Shown one piece after another: positions 17,502 through 26,063 of a stretch of 64,000 nucleotides of DNA. The position numbers were made by a program, and so were the translations under genes. The stretch comes from a bacterium. GTDB taxonomy: Bacteria > Cyanobacteriota > Vampirovibrionia > Vampirovibrionales > Vampirovibrionaceae. The notes beneath the pieces are model-generated. The model was given only the letters and a program-made list of their open reading frames with translations. It had not been told where the DNA came from and ran no database searches. The stretch spans positions 615,994 to 679,993 of the forward strand of contig JAUIEU010000001.1 in the NCBI GenBank assembly GCA_030429585.1, written 5' to 3'. Every line of letters begins with the position of its first letter. Position 1 is the stretch's first letter.

Positions 17502-19805
17502 TTAGCTACGAGAGCCACCTCCGCTACCGCCACCACTAGGGCGTCCACGGCGACGTCGTGAGGATGGACGACGACGAGAGCGGTTGTTATTGCGGCTATC
17601 GCCATCTGCATCATTGCCGCCATCGTCGGAGGTGTTACCTTCTGGCCCCTCTTTTTGGCCTGGGTCTACATAACGGGCAGCTTGGCGCTGGTGGGGTGCA
17701 CGGACAGGCCCGTCATCTACCATGTTTGCTTCATCTGGGGTGAATTTAACCACGCCCACATCGCCCGCAGGTTGCTGGGGGGCTTTGCTACCCAGTGGGC
17801 TACCACCGGCATAAGGGCGGCGGGGGGCACTATCACTTGCGGTGGGTTGAGGCACCGGCTGTGCGGGCTCTTCTTCCACCACAGGTGGGGTGCGTTTGAA
17901 GAAAGACGATAGGAAGCCAGGCATTTTACCGCCCCGCTCTTCGCCACGACGGGTGTGGGTCTTGGCAGGGTCTACAAACACAGGCGCTTTACCTTCCACC
18001 GGCTGAGGCGCCGCGGCAGGCGCTTGTGGTGGGCCTTGAGGTTGTTGGCCACCATAATCATGCTGACCATCATTTCGGCCGTGTTGGCGTTGCTGTTGTT
18101 CTGCCTGGGCTTGGCCTTCTGGCGAAGGGTCATCTAGCAATTGGCTAATATCCAATCCACCGGCCTGCACACTCGCCACTAAGGACATAAAGTCGTTAGC
18201 CGTGGTGCTCATGCGAGATAAGGTGCGGTTATAGCGGTCTGGCGTAAAGGCAATTTTTAGGGTTTTAGCAAAAGGGCGGCCCAAATTAGCGGCCATATCC
18301 GCATCGAAGTGGGGCTCGATGGTTTTAAGGTCTAGGCGAGGCCGTTTATTGGTAAACAGTGGGCCTGGCGTATCGGCACCGCTAACGGTCGCCGGTTTTT
18401 CAGCGCCATTATCCCCAGCTTGGATGCTACGGATATCCCGCACCTTCTTCTGGGTATGCTCTAAAGACATGGACGGGGTCACTTTAGGCTTAAGGCTTTG
18501 GGATTTATACCCACGGCCCCGTTGCTGCACTTTAAAAGGCACATTACCCTTGCTACGGCCAAACAGTTTGCTTTCGGCTTCTGCATTGGCAGGCGACCAG
18601 TGGAATTGCTCAATGGCGTGGCCTTTACCACTACACATGGGGCATTCCTTGCTAAAAATTTCGCTTAACGCTTGGCCCTGGCGGTGGCGAGTCATTTCTA
18701 CTAGGCCTAAATCCGTTAGCTGGCCCATTTGGGGCTTGGATTTATCCGGGGCCAACTCTTTATCAAAGGCTTCCAAAATGGAGAGTTGGTCAGCCCGCGA
18801 TTCCATATCGATGAAATCCACCACAATCATGCCGCCAATGTTGCGCAGGCGCAGTTGGCGAGCAATCTCTTTGCAGGCCTCTAAATTGGTTAAACGAATG
18901 GTTTCCGCCTGAGAATCAAGACGGGTGAACTTACCACTGTTTACATCCACCACGGTTAACGCTTCTGTTGGTTGGATGTAGAGGTAGCCCCCACTGGGTA
19001 GCGGCACCTTGGTTTGAAGGGCCAGTTTAATTTCGCGCTCGACGCCTTGGGCCACCATAATGGATTGCTTGGTATCGTGGAGGGTGACCTTAATGTTGTT
19101 ATCCATATTCCACGTTTGCAGCAGTTGCTGGGCACGTTGCTGGCCAAAGGCGGTATCTACGGCAATTTCGTCTACTTCATCGTTCACCACTTCTCGGATA
19201 ACGCGGTAGAGTAAATCCTGGTCTCGGTACAGTAGGCAATGCTTTGCGGCGGCATCAGCGGCATTAACAATGCTCTGCCAACGCTCCATCAAAATTTCAA
19301 AATCTTCTTGCAAGTCTTGCTCGCGTTGGCCGTTGGCTTCCGTACGGATAATAACGCCCACACCATGGGGTTTTACCATGCTTACAATGGATTTTAAGCG
19401 AGAGCGCTCGTTTTGTTGCTCAATTTTACGGCTAATGCTAATCCCGCGGCTATCCGGCATAAATACCAAAAAGCGGCCTGGCATACTAATGTTGGTGGTT
19501 ACCCGTGGGCCTTTGTGGCCGGTGGGCTCTTTTATCACCTGTACAATCATCTTTTGGCCTGGCTTAATCCGTTTTTGAAGGTCGCCACGGCCTTTTACAT
19601 CGCTACTATGTAAAAAAGCCATTTTACTGCCGCCAATATTAACGAAAGCGGCATCGATGCTAGGCAAAATGTTTTCTACCGTACCTAGGTACACATCCCC
19701 AAGTAAGGTATCGCCCCGGTTAATAATAAATTCTACAGCGCGGTCATTATCAAATAACGTTGCAATATTGTCCCGTTCGGAGACAACAACTTTTTGTTTA
19801 CCCAT
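17502..19805 (-). CDS. rne: Ribonuclease E/G family endoribonuclease
   Basis: RNase E/G cleaves single-stranded RNA in mRNA decay and rRNA maturation. The 767-residue protein has the S1 domain in its first 110 residues (GDVYLGTVENILPSIDAAFVNIG at about 36-58). The DNase I-like catalytic blocks are VVDVNSGKF (285-293) and VVDFIDME (328-335), and the zinc-link is CPMC (388-391) before GKGH. After about residue 430 it becomes low-complexity, with Gln/Pro-rich and finally Arg/Gly-rich parts (RSRRRPSSRRRRGRPSGGG), as in cyanobacterial RNase E. The start has AGGAACC upstream. The neighbouring TIGR03960 gene is a usual partner. Confidence 0.95.
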   Translation of the reverse strand: MGKQKVVVSERDNIATLFDNDRAVEFIINRGDTLLGDVYLGTVENILPSIDAAFVNIGGSKMAFLHSSDVKGRGDLQKRIKPGQKMIVQVIKEPTGHKGPRVTTNISMPGRFLVFMPDSRGISISRKIEQQNERSRLKSIVSMVKPHGVGVIIRTEANGQREQDLQEDFEILMERWQSIVNAADAAAKHCLLYRDQDLLYRVIREVVNDEVDEIAVDTAFGQQRAQQLLQTWNMDNNIKVTLHDTKQSIMVAQGVEREIKLALQTKVPLPSGGYLYIQPTEALTVVDVNSGKFTRLDSQAETIRLTNLEACKEIARQLRLRNIGGMIVVDFIDMESRADQLSILEAFDKELAPDKSKPQMGQLTDLGLVEMTRHRQGQALSEIFSKECPMCSGKGHAIEQFHWSPANAEAESKLFGRSKGNVPFKVQQRGRGYKSQSLKPKVTPSMSLEHTQKKVRDIRSIQAGDNGAEKPATVSGADTPGPLFTNKRPRLDLKTIEPHFDADMAANLGRPFAKTLKIAFTPDRYNRTLSRMSTTANDFMSLVASVQAGGLDISQLLDDPSPEGQAQAEQQQRQHGRNDGQHDYGGQQPQGPPQAPAAAPQPVEGKAPVFVDPAKTHTRRGEERGGKMPGFLSSFFKRTPPVVEEEPAQPVPQPTASDSAPRRPYAGGSPLGSKAPQQPAGDVGVVKFTPDEANMVDDGPVRAPHQRQAARYVDPGQKEGPEGNTSDDGGNDADGDSRNNNRSRRRPSSRRRRGRPSGGGSGGGSRS

Positions 19806-19829
19806 GGTTCACAGGTTCCTATATATAAA

Positions 19830-19856
19830 ATGGTTGGAAACAGCTCGGCCAACCAT
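19830..19856. promoter_or_regulatory. 8-bp inverted repeat upstream of RNase E/G gene
   Basis: ATGGTTGG (19830-19837) and CCAACCAT (19849-19856) are perfect arms separated by 11 bases, about 25 bases before the start codon of the minus-strand RNase E/G gene. A TATATA box-like sequence lies between the repeat and the start. If transcripts begin upstream, this is a 5'-UTR hairpin; if they begin at the TATATA, it is an operator over the -35 region. E. coli rne is autoregulated through its 5' UTR, so the first reading is attractive but unproven. Confidence 0.45.
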
Positions 19857-19977
19857 GCAGAACGAGGGGAGATGGGGTCTAAACTAGGTAGACGGCAGTA
19901 AGTGCGAGGATCTGGGTAAAGACCACGACACCGATACCGGGTTTATGTGCTTAGCTACCCACTGCGCTTAGCCATTG

Positions 19978-22698
19978 TTAGGTAACAATGGTAGCCATGC
20001 GGGCAATGTGCCAATTATTAGAAACAGGGTCAGCGTTCGCCTCTAATGCTGCCAACGCCCTGGTGGCCTTAATGCTGTACACATCCACAGGCGTGGTGCC
20101 GGGGGGCTGTGCAGGCAAGCTGGCTGGGCGGGATAACATAAAGCGGAGTCGCTCCGGGCCCGTTGTGGGCGTTTCCAACGATAAAGCAGATAAATAAGGA
20201 ATCAGGTCAAAATCTTTAGATGAATCTTCGTCACTCATGCGAACCATCAGGGGGGCAGGCATCGTTTCTTCGGCCTTGCCAGTTAATACGTCGTTCAGTG
20301 CACGAATGCGAGCAATAAGACTTGTTGGCATCTTACCCTGCAAACGGCCCTCTTGGCAAGCACCCGATGGTGTAGATCCACTATCGGAACCTTCTTTCCA
20401 GGTGGCCCGGTACTCTATGCCCACAATGGATTTAGAGAGTTTTTTATCGCTCATAGGGCGGTACTCTTCATCCACAATATGGCACTGTGGGGGCAAGTAC
20501 TGGTTTAGCTTGGCCATCACATCGGTGGTGGCTTCAGATAAATCCAGCTCCACCATTTCGCCATAGCTTTCCATAAACAGGGGTAGGGCAGGGGTTACGC
20601 TTATCTTAGGCTTAGGATGGAAGCCCTGGCTGTACGATACGGGAATCCCCGATCGTTTAATGGCCCGCTGTAACAGGCGCATCCAATCCAAGTGAGAGAT
20701 AAAGCGGAGATCCCCGGTTTTGGTGGCGGTTAGGCGCACTCGGCCTACAGGTGGGGGCTTTTGGTCTCGGCCAATTTCAAAAGGCACGGGCACTTTGGCT
20801 TCTTTGGTGATTTTTAGGCGCTTTGCTTTTTCGTCTCCATCAACCGTGGGGGCTGTTTCAATAAAAGTAGGCCAGGTGCTATAGGTGGCACACACACCAC
20901 AGGTACTGCAGGTTTCAAAGCACGGGGTAGTGCTGGCCGCTTCGGTGGCGCGCTTGTATTCTTCCTGCATCCAGCTTTTGGTAAGCCCCATTTCAATCAC
21001 GTCCCACGGCAAGGCATCATCCAAGCTCACCAAACGCTCGCGAGTGTAGGTTTCTTCGTTGTAGCCCAGCTCGTGCAGCGCTTCAAACCACTTATCAAAG
21101 GCACTTAGGTCATCCCAAGCATCTAAATAAGCGCCTTTTTTGTAGGCCGCTTCCACCACATCGGCCAACTCGGGCCCAGCTTTGGAGATTACGGCTTCTA
21201 GCTTGCTAATTTCTGGGTCGGTGTAATTGACCTTAATGCCACGGAAAGGGCGGAATTTTTCTTTAAGATAGTCAATTTTTTCCGTCAGCATGGGCATACT
21301 ATCTTGCGGAAACCACTGAAAGGGCGTGTGGGGCTTGGGCACAAAATTACTAATGGTCACATTTACTTCTAAATTATGCTTTTTAGAAACAGCCGCATCC
21401 CGCTTAATGGCCCGGCAGGCTTGCTGCATACGCGCCACAATACTAACAATGCCGTCCAAATCGTCATTGGTTTCAGTCGGCAGGCCAATCATAAAGTAGA
21501 GTTTCACCTTGTTCCAGCCGCTGGTGTAGGCCTTAGTAACGGCGCTTAAAATCTCTTCATCGCTCAGGTTTTTGTTAATCACATCTCGCATGCGGGGGGT
21601 GCCGGCTTCTGGCGCAAAGGTTAGGGTGCTTTTGCGCACGCTGCTTACCGCATCGGCTACTTCTACACTAAATCTATCGGCTCGCTGGCTACTAAGCGAC
21701 AAACTGGCGCCCGTTTCTTTCAGGGTATCGGTCACATTCATTACCAGTGGTTTAAAGTGGCTATAATCGGCAATAGAAAGGCTGAGCAAGCTACATTCTT
21801 CGTAGCCGGTTTTATCCAGTTCTTCCAACAGCTTTTTATTGATGTTTTCTACACTTTGTTCTCGGGTGGGTAGGTTAATAAACCCGGGCTGGCAAAACCG
21901 ACACATGCGGTCGCAGCCACGGCGGGCTTCTACCACCACACGGTCGTGGATGGCAGCAACCGTAGGCACCAGTGGGGCAATATCCACGTTGGTTTTAGCA
22001 ATATCCACAATTCGCTTGTAGGCTTTGGTGGTGCGGCCTGGCACATACGTGCCCTCTATGGCGACAAAGGCTTCCATTACTTGGTCTTTTGTCCAACCCT
22101 CTTTGCGGGCTTCCGCCATCACATCCAGTAATTCGATTAAAATCTCTTCCCCGTCGCCAATAATAAAGGCATCGAAAAACGGCGCCACACTCATGGGGTT
22201 GCCGCTACCGGGCCCGCCCGCAATGAGGATTGGCCAATCCATGCTATCTCTATCTTTGGCACGGAAGGGGATTTGGGCCGCCTCTAACGCGCCTAAAATC
22301 GTGGTGTAGTTCAGTTCGTATTGCAGCGAAAACGCCAGCAAGTCGAAATCTTTAATAGGCACGCGGCTTTCCACCCCAAATAGGGGCATGTTGTGCTTGG
22401 CCAGTTCCTTTTGCATATCTGGCGCGGCGGCATACACACGGTCGCACAGGTAATCGGGGTGCTGGTTCACAATGCTATACAGCAATTTAATGCCGTAATT
22501 GGAAATGCCAATTTCGTAGAGATCCGGAAAGGCAAAAGCCAGTGTGGCTTTAGCGTGATGAAAGGGCTTGCGGTAGGTACCACTTTCTAACCCCATGTAG
22601 CGGCCTGGCTTAAACACGGTGGGCAAAATATCATTTTCTAACACGCGGCTATTAACCGGGGCACCTTTTCGGGCAGAGGGCGATAGTGTGGCAACCAT
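19978..22698 (-). CDS. TIGR03960-family radical SAM protein with DUF2344 domain
   Basis: The 906-residue protein joins a B12-binding-like N-terminal domain (about 50-200), a radical SAM domain with C262, C266 and C269 (CDRMCRFC), and a C-terminal DUF2344/TIGR03936 domain (about 680-800, with SHLDWMRLLQRA and YSQGFHPKPK). A cysteine-rich segment (CFETCSTCGVCATY, about 600) links them. The family is found next to RNase E/G or ribosomal L21/L27 genes in many bacteria and is thought to act on rRNA, tRNA or a ribosomal component; its reaction is, to my knowledge, not firmly established. It lies upstream of the RNase E/G gene on the same strand. Confidence 0.9.
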   Translation of the reverse strand: MVATLSPSARKGAPVNSRVLENDILPTVFKPGRYMGLESGTYRKPFHHAKATLAFAFPDLYEIGISNYGIKLLYSIVNQHPDYLCDRVYAAAPDMQKELAKHNMPLFGVESRVPIKDFDLLAFSLQYELNYTTILGALEAAQIPFRAKDRDSMDWPILIAGGPGSGNPMSVAPFFDAFIIGDGEEILIELLDVMAEARKEGWTKDQVMEAFVAIEGTYVPGRTTKAYKRIVDIAKTNVDIAPLVPTVAAIHDRVVVEARRGCDRMCRFCQPGFINLPTREQSVENINKKLLEELDKTGYEECSLLSLSIADYSHFKPLVMNVTDTLKETGASLSLSSQRADRFSVEVADAVSSVRKSTLTFAPEAGTPRMRDVINKNLSDEEILSAVTKAYTSGWNKVKLYFMIGLPTETNDDLDGIVSIVARMQQACRAIKRDAAVSKKHNLEVNVTISNFVPKPHTPFQWFPQDSMPMLTEKIDYLKEKFRPFRGIKVNYTDPEISKLEAVISKAGPELADVVEAAYKKGAYLDAWDDLSAFDKWFEALHELGYNEETYTRERLVSLDDALPWDVIEMGLTKSWMQEEYKRATEAASTTPCFETCSTCGVCATYSTWPTFIETAPTVDGDEKAKRLKITKEAKVPVPFEIGRDQKPPPVGRVRLTATKTGDLRFISHLDWMRLLQRAIKRSGIPVSYSQGFHPKPKISVTPALPLFMESYGEMVELDLSEATTDVMAKLNQYLPPQCHIVDEEYRPMSDKKLSKSIVGIEYRATWKEGSDSGSTPSGACQEGRLQGKMPTSLIARIRALNDVLTGKAEETMPAPLMVRMSDEDSSKDFDLIPYLSALSLETPTTGPERLRFMLSRPASLPAQPPGTTPVDVYSIKATRALAALEANADPVSNNWHIARMATIVT

Positions 22699-23149
22699 GG
22701 AAGAAAGCTTTCGTAAGTAAGTTAAACAGAAGGGCTGTACCCTGTTGTGGCTATCCTAGCCCTAACATGCTCCTCTCTCAATCCAAAAAACGGAAATTCT
22801 TTCACTGAAAGCCCCAAGGCTGTTACAATCCGCCTAAGCCTTGCCACCTCTTATTTTTAGCGCCCTCTACACCATATGGTGTAGATTGTAAACATTGCAA
22901 GCTCCCTGCCCACAAGGAAAATCCGGCTATACAAATTAAACAATAGCCGCCACCAAGGGCGGATAAACCTTACGAGGACTCGGCTAAAGCATTGTAACAA
23001 AGCGCCGAAGGCAGACGTGTGGACTTGTTGACACGATGTATTTTCGTTAAACTATCCGCTACCTGTTCTGCCTGCCAACAAGTTGGCTTTGCAATCTGTT
23101 CTAGGCTAGCAGGGCCCTGTTTTTTGCATTGATTAGGAAAGGGGAAACG
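22699..23149. promoter_or_regulatory. Long structured intergenic region
   Basis: This is 451 bases without a gene, between two divergent genes. It holds a perfect 18-bp palindrome at 22867-22884. Two mutually exclusive hairpins follow: CGGCTAT/ATAGCCG at 22924-22949 and CCGCC/GGCGG at 22947-22962, which share CCG. A TTGACA box lies at 23028-23033 with only a weak -10 downstream, and a GCCAAC-AA-GTTGGC inverted repeat is at 23074-23087. It may encode a small RNA or a long regulated leader for 23150. It does not match the RNase P, tmRNA or common riboswitch cores I know. Confidence 0.4.
22867..22884. promoter_or_regulatory. 18-bp perfect palindrome, candidate operator
   Basis: CTACACCATATGGTGTAG is a perfect palindrome 168 bases upstream of the minus-strand radical SAM gene and 265 bases upstream of the plus-strand secreted-protein gene. 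A near copy (16 of 18 bases) is at 30058-30075 upstream of the AMIN-domain gene, which suggests a binding site shared by a dimeric regulator. Confidence 0.45.
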
Positions 23150-23680
23150 ATGTTTTCCAAACTACTAAGCACCCTGGTTGTTGTTAGTGTTTTAAGTGCT
23201 GGCGTGGCTAACGCTGCTAGCTTAACCTCTCAGTATGAAAATGCTGAAGGTGAAACCCTGGCTGAATTCCAAAACCATAACTTCACCTACATCGACCGTC
23301 TAGAAATCCGCGCCAGCCAAGGCAACGGTTCCTTAGATTTAACCGATGAGTCGCCTCTACAGCAGCACGAGCGTTTGGCTGTTCACTTTGTGAACGATAC
23401 CGACAAAAACGTGCAAGTAACGCTACCTAAGTTTGACAGCACCTTTATGGTACCTGCCAACACTGACCGCGTTTACGAGTTCGAAAAGTCTGAAATTGGC
23501 ACCCAAAACAACGTTGATTACACCGTTACCACCCTGTATGGCCCTGAAGCTCGCTACATGGCTCAAAACAGCGAACTAATGCGCATCATCAACGAAAAAG
23601 TGGTTATCCCAACCTTCCCAGAAGAAACCCAAACCGCTTATACCCCAGCTAGCAACGCCCCTGTGCGCGGCTTCTGGTAA
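23150..23680 (+). CDS. Secreted/periplasmic protein of unknown function
   Basis: The 176-residue protein starts at 23150, where AGGAAAGGGG lies just upstream; the longer frame from 23129 has no ribosome site. A signal peptide (MFSKLLSTLVVVSVLSAGVANA, cleavage before ASL) is clear. The mature part of about 154 residues is acidic and polar, probably beta-rich (AVHFVNDTDKNVQVTLPKF), with one Cys-free domain and a flexible Thr/Pro tail. I do not recognise the family. Codon use is restricted (mostly favoured codons), hinting at high expression. It has a long leader region and its own terminator, so it is probably monocistronic and regulated. Confidence 0.8.
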   Translation: MFSKLLSTLVVVSVLSAGVANAASLTSQYENAEGETLAEFQNHNFTYIDRLEIRASQGNGSLDLTDESPLQQHERLAVHFVNDTDKNVQVTLPKFDSTFMVPANTDRVYEFEKSEIGTQNNVDYTVTTLYGPEARYMAQNSELMRIINEKVVIPTFPEETQTAYTPASNAPVRGFW

Positions 23681-23728
23681 ACTGCCAACCGTATTCTAAG
23701 TTTGGCCTAGCCTCACTTAAATAACATT

Positions 23729-23756
23729 GAACCCTCGTTTTTTACGGGGGTTTTTT
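23729..23756 (+). terminator. Rho-independent terminator
   Basis: AACCCTCGT pairs (with G-U) to ACGGGGGTT across a T-rich loop, followed by a run of T at 23751-23756. It lies about 50 bases after the stop of the secreted-protein gene. Confidence 0.85.
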
Positions 23757-23904
23757 GTTGGCCTAGGCGTGGTATTTAGCATATAAACAACATGCAAAGC
23801 CCGTCCCTGCCGTGCAAAGATGCTGTTCAGACCCCTTTTCTCCCTGGTGGGTTTCACTTATCGTGTAGCCGTACACCCCCGTTTTATAGGATATTTCTGC
23901 CACT

Positions 23905-25098
23905 ATGATTCCCATCCTCGATCTGTCTCGCCAATACAAAAACTTAGAAGCGGACTTTACCAAAGCGCTTATCGATGCAGCGGCATCCACCAAGTACATT
24001 TTGGGGCCCAATGTTAAAGCCTTTGAAGCAGAAGTGGCTGAGTTTTTAGGTGTAAAACACGCCATTGGCTGCGCCAGCGGCACCGATGCCCTGTTATTGG
24101 CCATGTTTGCCTTAAATATTGGGCGAAACGCCGATGGCACCCAGGATGAAGTGATTACAACCCCCTTTACCTACATTGCCACTAGCGAAAGTGTGGTACA
24201 AGCCGGTGCCAAGCCCGTGTTTGTGGATGTATGCCCCACCACCTTTAACATGGATATTACCCAGTTAGAGGCCGCCCTAACCCCTCGTACTAAAGCTATT
24301 TTGCCGGTGCATTTGTACGGGCAACCGGCTAATATGCCAGAAATAATGGCCTTTGCCCAAAAGCATAATTTAAAAGTAATAGAAGATTGTGCCCAGGCCA
24401 TTGGCAGCGCCATTGACATGGATGGCCACATGACCAAGGTTGGTGGCATTGGCGATATTGGCTGCTTTAGCTTTTTCCCTAGCAAAAACCTAGGCGCCAT
24501 GGGCGATGGCGGCTTGGTGACCACCAATGATGATGAGCTTGCTGCCCGCCTGCGCATGCTACGCGTGCACGGCAGCCGCATTAAGTATGACCATGAAGAA
24601 GCGGGCCTAAACAGCCGCCTAGACGAACTACAAGCCGCTGTGCTACGGGTGAAATTACCCCACCTAGATACCTTTAACGGTAACCGTGGCGCAATTGCCC
24701 AACGCTATAGCGAAAAACTAGCCCCATTGGCAGATAAGATTACGCCACCTGCCATTATGGAAGGCCGCAGCCATGTCTTCCACCAGTACACCCTACGGCT
24801 GCATACCACCGACCCAGACGTGCGCAATGCCATCCAAACAGCGATGAGCCAGGCGGGTGTTATGTGCATGATTTATTACCCCATTCCTTTGTATGCCCAA
24901 AAAACCCACCTAAAACTAGGCTACAGCCCTGGCAGCTTCCCTGCCTGCGAAACGCTGCGCCACCAGGTGTTGTCATTACCTATGTTCCCAGAACTGACAG
25001 AAGCCGAGCAAGACACCGTAATTGCCGCCTTAACGGATGTGATTAACGCCCAGCCAGAAAGCGTGTGGGTAAAAACCGCCGAACCGGCCTTGGCTTAG
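23905..25098 (+). CDS. DegT/DnrJ/EryC1 family PLP sugar aminotransferase
   Basis: The 397-residue fold-type I PLP enzyme transfers an amino group to a keto-sugar nucleotide. Seen: [12 protein letters not shown] (56-67), [21 protein letters not shown], and the PLP lysine in [14 protein letters not shown]. The SFFPSKNLG(A/C) form is found in UDP-3-keto sugar aminotransferases such as WlbE/FdtB-like enzymes. It stands apart from the main polysaccharide island at 39-53 kb, so its sugar product is unclear. No sugar dehydrogenase or epimerase is adjacent. Confidence 0.9.
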   Translation: MIPILDLSRQYKNLEADFTKALIDAAASTKYILGPNVKAFEAEVAEFLGVKHAIGCASGTDALLLAMFALNIGRNADGTQDEVITTPFTYIATSESVVQAGAKPVFVDVCPTTFNMDITQLEAALTPRTKAILPVHLYGQPANMPEIMAFAQKHNLKVIEDCAQAIGSAIDMDGHMTKVGGIGDIGCFSFFPSKNLGAMGDGGLVTTNDDELAARLRMLRVHGSRIKYDHEEAGLNSRLDELQAAVLRVKLPHLDTFNGNRGAIAQRYSEKLAPLADKITPPAIMEGRSHVFHQYTLRLHTTDPDVRNAIQTAMSQAGVMCMIYYPIPLYAQKTHLKLGYSPGSFPACETLRHQVLSLPMFPELTEAEQDTVIAALTDVINAQPESVWVKTAEPALA

Positions 25099-25128
25099 GT
25101 TTTAGCTATATCGTGCCCATTTAATGGA

Positions 25129-25359
25129 TTAGTAGGCGCCAGGGTTTTCGTCTTTGTAGCCGTACGGGCAATGACGGCAGGCACTGCGGCAGCAATACCC
25201 GCGCTCTATATGGCGTAGTTCGGTGCTTACTAATAGCGGTTCACCGGCGTCCGTTGTTCTAAATGGGTCCACATATTTTGGTTGCCCCTGGGCCACGGCT
25301 TCCGCATGGAGTTGGCTTACCAGCGCGCGTTGCTCATCGGTCATCTGTGATAATTTCAT
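25129..25359 (-). CDS. DUF5522-like cysteine-motif protein
   Basis: The 76-residue protein ends with the motif ERGYCCRSACRHCPYGYKDE, a Cys-Cys-x3-Cys-x2-Cys arrangement with CRHCPYG, which is characteristic of the DUF5522 family. Metal or Fe-S binding is likely from the cysteines but not shown. It is probably co-transcribed with the downstream-facing neighbour at 25388 (28-base gap). It converges with the aminotransferase gene, ending 30 bases from it. Confidence 0.75.
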   Translation of the reverse strand: MKLSQMTDEQRALVSQLHAEAVAQGQPKYVDPFRTTDAGEPLLVSTELRHIERGYCCRSACRHCPYGYKDENPGAY

Positions 25360-25387
25360 AAAAAAGTCAGCTTCAATAAACGTGGAT

Positions 25388-25813
25388 TTATGTGCTCATT
25401 TTCTCGTCTTGCTTTAATTGAGTATACCACTCTGTAAGTTGCTTACCAGTGGGTTTTTTGTTGTGTTCTGTGTAATAGGCTTTGGCTTTCTCTAGCATTA
25501 GTGTATAGCGACCTGCAATTTTACTAAGGCTACCGTTTAATGCGTCTTTAGCAGAAATACCTAAACATTCGGAAAACATCATGGTCATTAACAGCAAATC
25601 GCCTATTTCCATCGTTAAGGCTTGTTTATTGGCGTCCGCAGCGTCCGGTTCTTTGACATATTTATCGTACGCGGCGCCAACTTCATCCAGTTCATCATGG
25701 ATGTATTGTAAACGCCTGGGTTTTTCGTTATGGCAGGCACCATACCACTTAGCAATATCCCCCTCACTGGCAGTACGATAAAATTGATTCACTTGTAAAA
25801 ACGGATCACTCAT
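25388..25813 (-). CDS. MazG-like all-alpha NTP pyrophosphatase
   Basis: The 141-residue protein shows the ELDEVGAAYDKY helix and MEIGDLLLMTMMF helix, matching the ExxE...ExxD metal-binding pattern of all-alpha NTP pyrophosphohydrolases (MazG/dUTPase-like). Such enzymes hydrolyse (d)NTPs to monophosphates, often as housecleaning. Substrate cannot be told from sequence. The C-terminal 35 residues are Lys-rich. It is upstream of the DUF5522-like gene on the same strand. Confidence 0.75.
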   Translation of the reverse strand: MSDPFLQVNQFYRTASEGDIAKWYGACHNEKPRRLQYIHDELDEVGAAYDKYVKEPDAADANKQALTMEIGDLLLMTMMFSECLGISAKDALNGSLSKIAGRYTLMLEKAKAYYTEHNKKPTGKQLTEWYTQLKQDEKMST

Positions 25814-25907
25814 TTATAAATAATTGGCCTAGATATTATTAATAATTCTAGCTAAATAAAAAAGGCACACAATTAAAATTGCTAAAATGCAGGTGGCCAA
25901 AGATTAA

Positions 25908-26017
25908 ACAACCCGCCCGGACAGTTTGAATGCTGCTCCGTTCCCGGCCTGACATGGTTCCACCACCGAGCGCCCGTTTAAGCGCCTTGGCATTACCCGC
26001 TTGCGCGGCACCTGCAC
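25908..26017 (-). ncRNA. ffs: Signal recognition particle RNA (4.5S type)
   Basis: On the minus strand, GTCAGG-CCG-GGAA-CGG-AGCAGC (25953 down to 25932) is the domain IV apex of SRP RNA: a GGAA tetraloop on a CCG/CGG stem, the 5' UCAGG side and the AGCAG side of the Ffh-binding internal loop. Flanking GGTGG and GCGGG/CCCGC-type pairings extend the stem. A TATAGT box at 26023-26028 suggests a transcript start near 26016. The ends are approximate: 5' from that box, 3' from where pairing with CCGGGCGGGTT ends. It lies just downstream of gpmI. Confidence 0.85.
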
Positions 26018-26063
26018 GGCATACTATACCACACAGGCAAGGCTTACTTACAGCAGCTAACAG

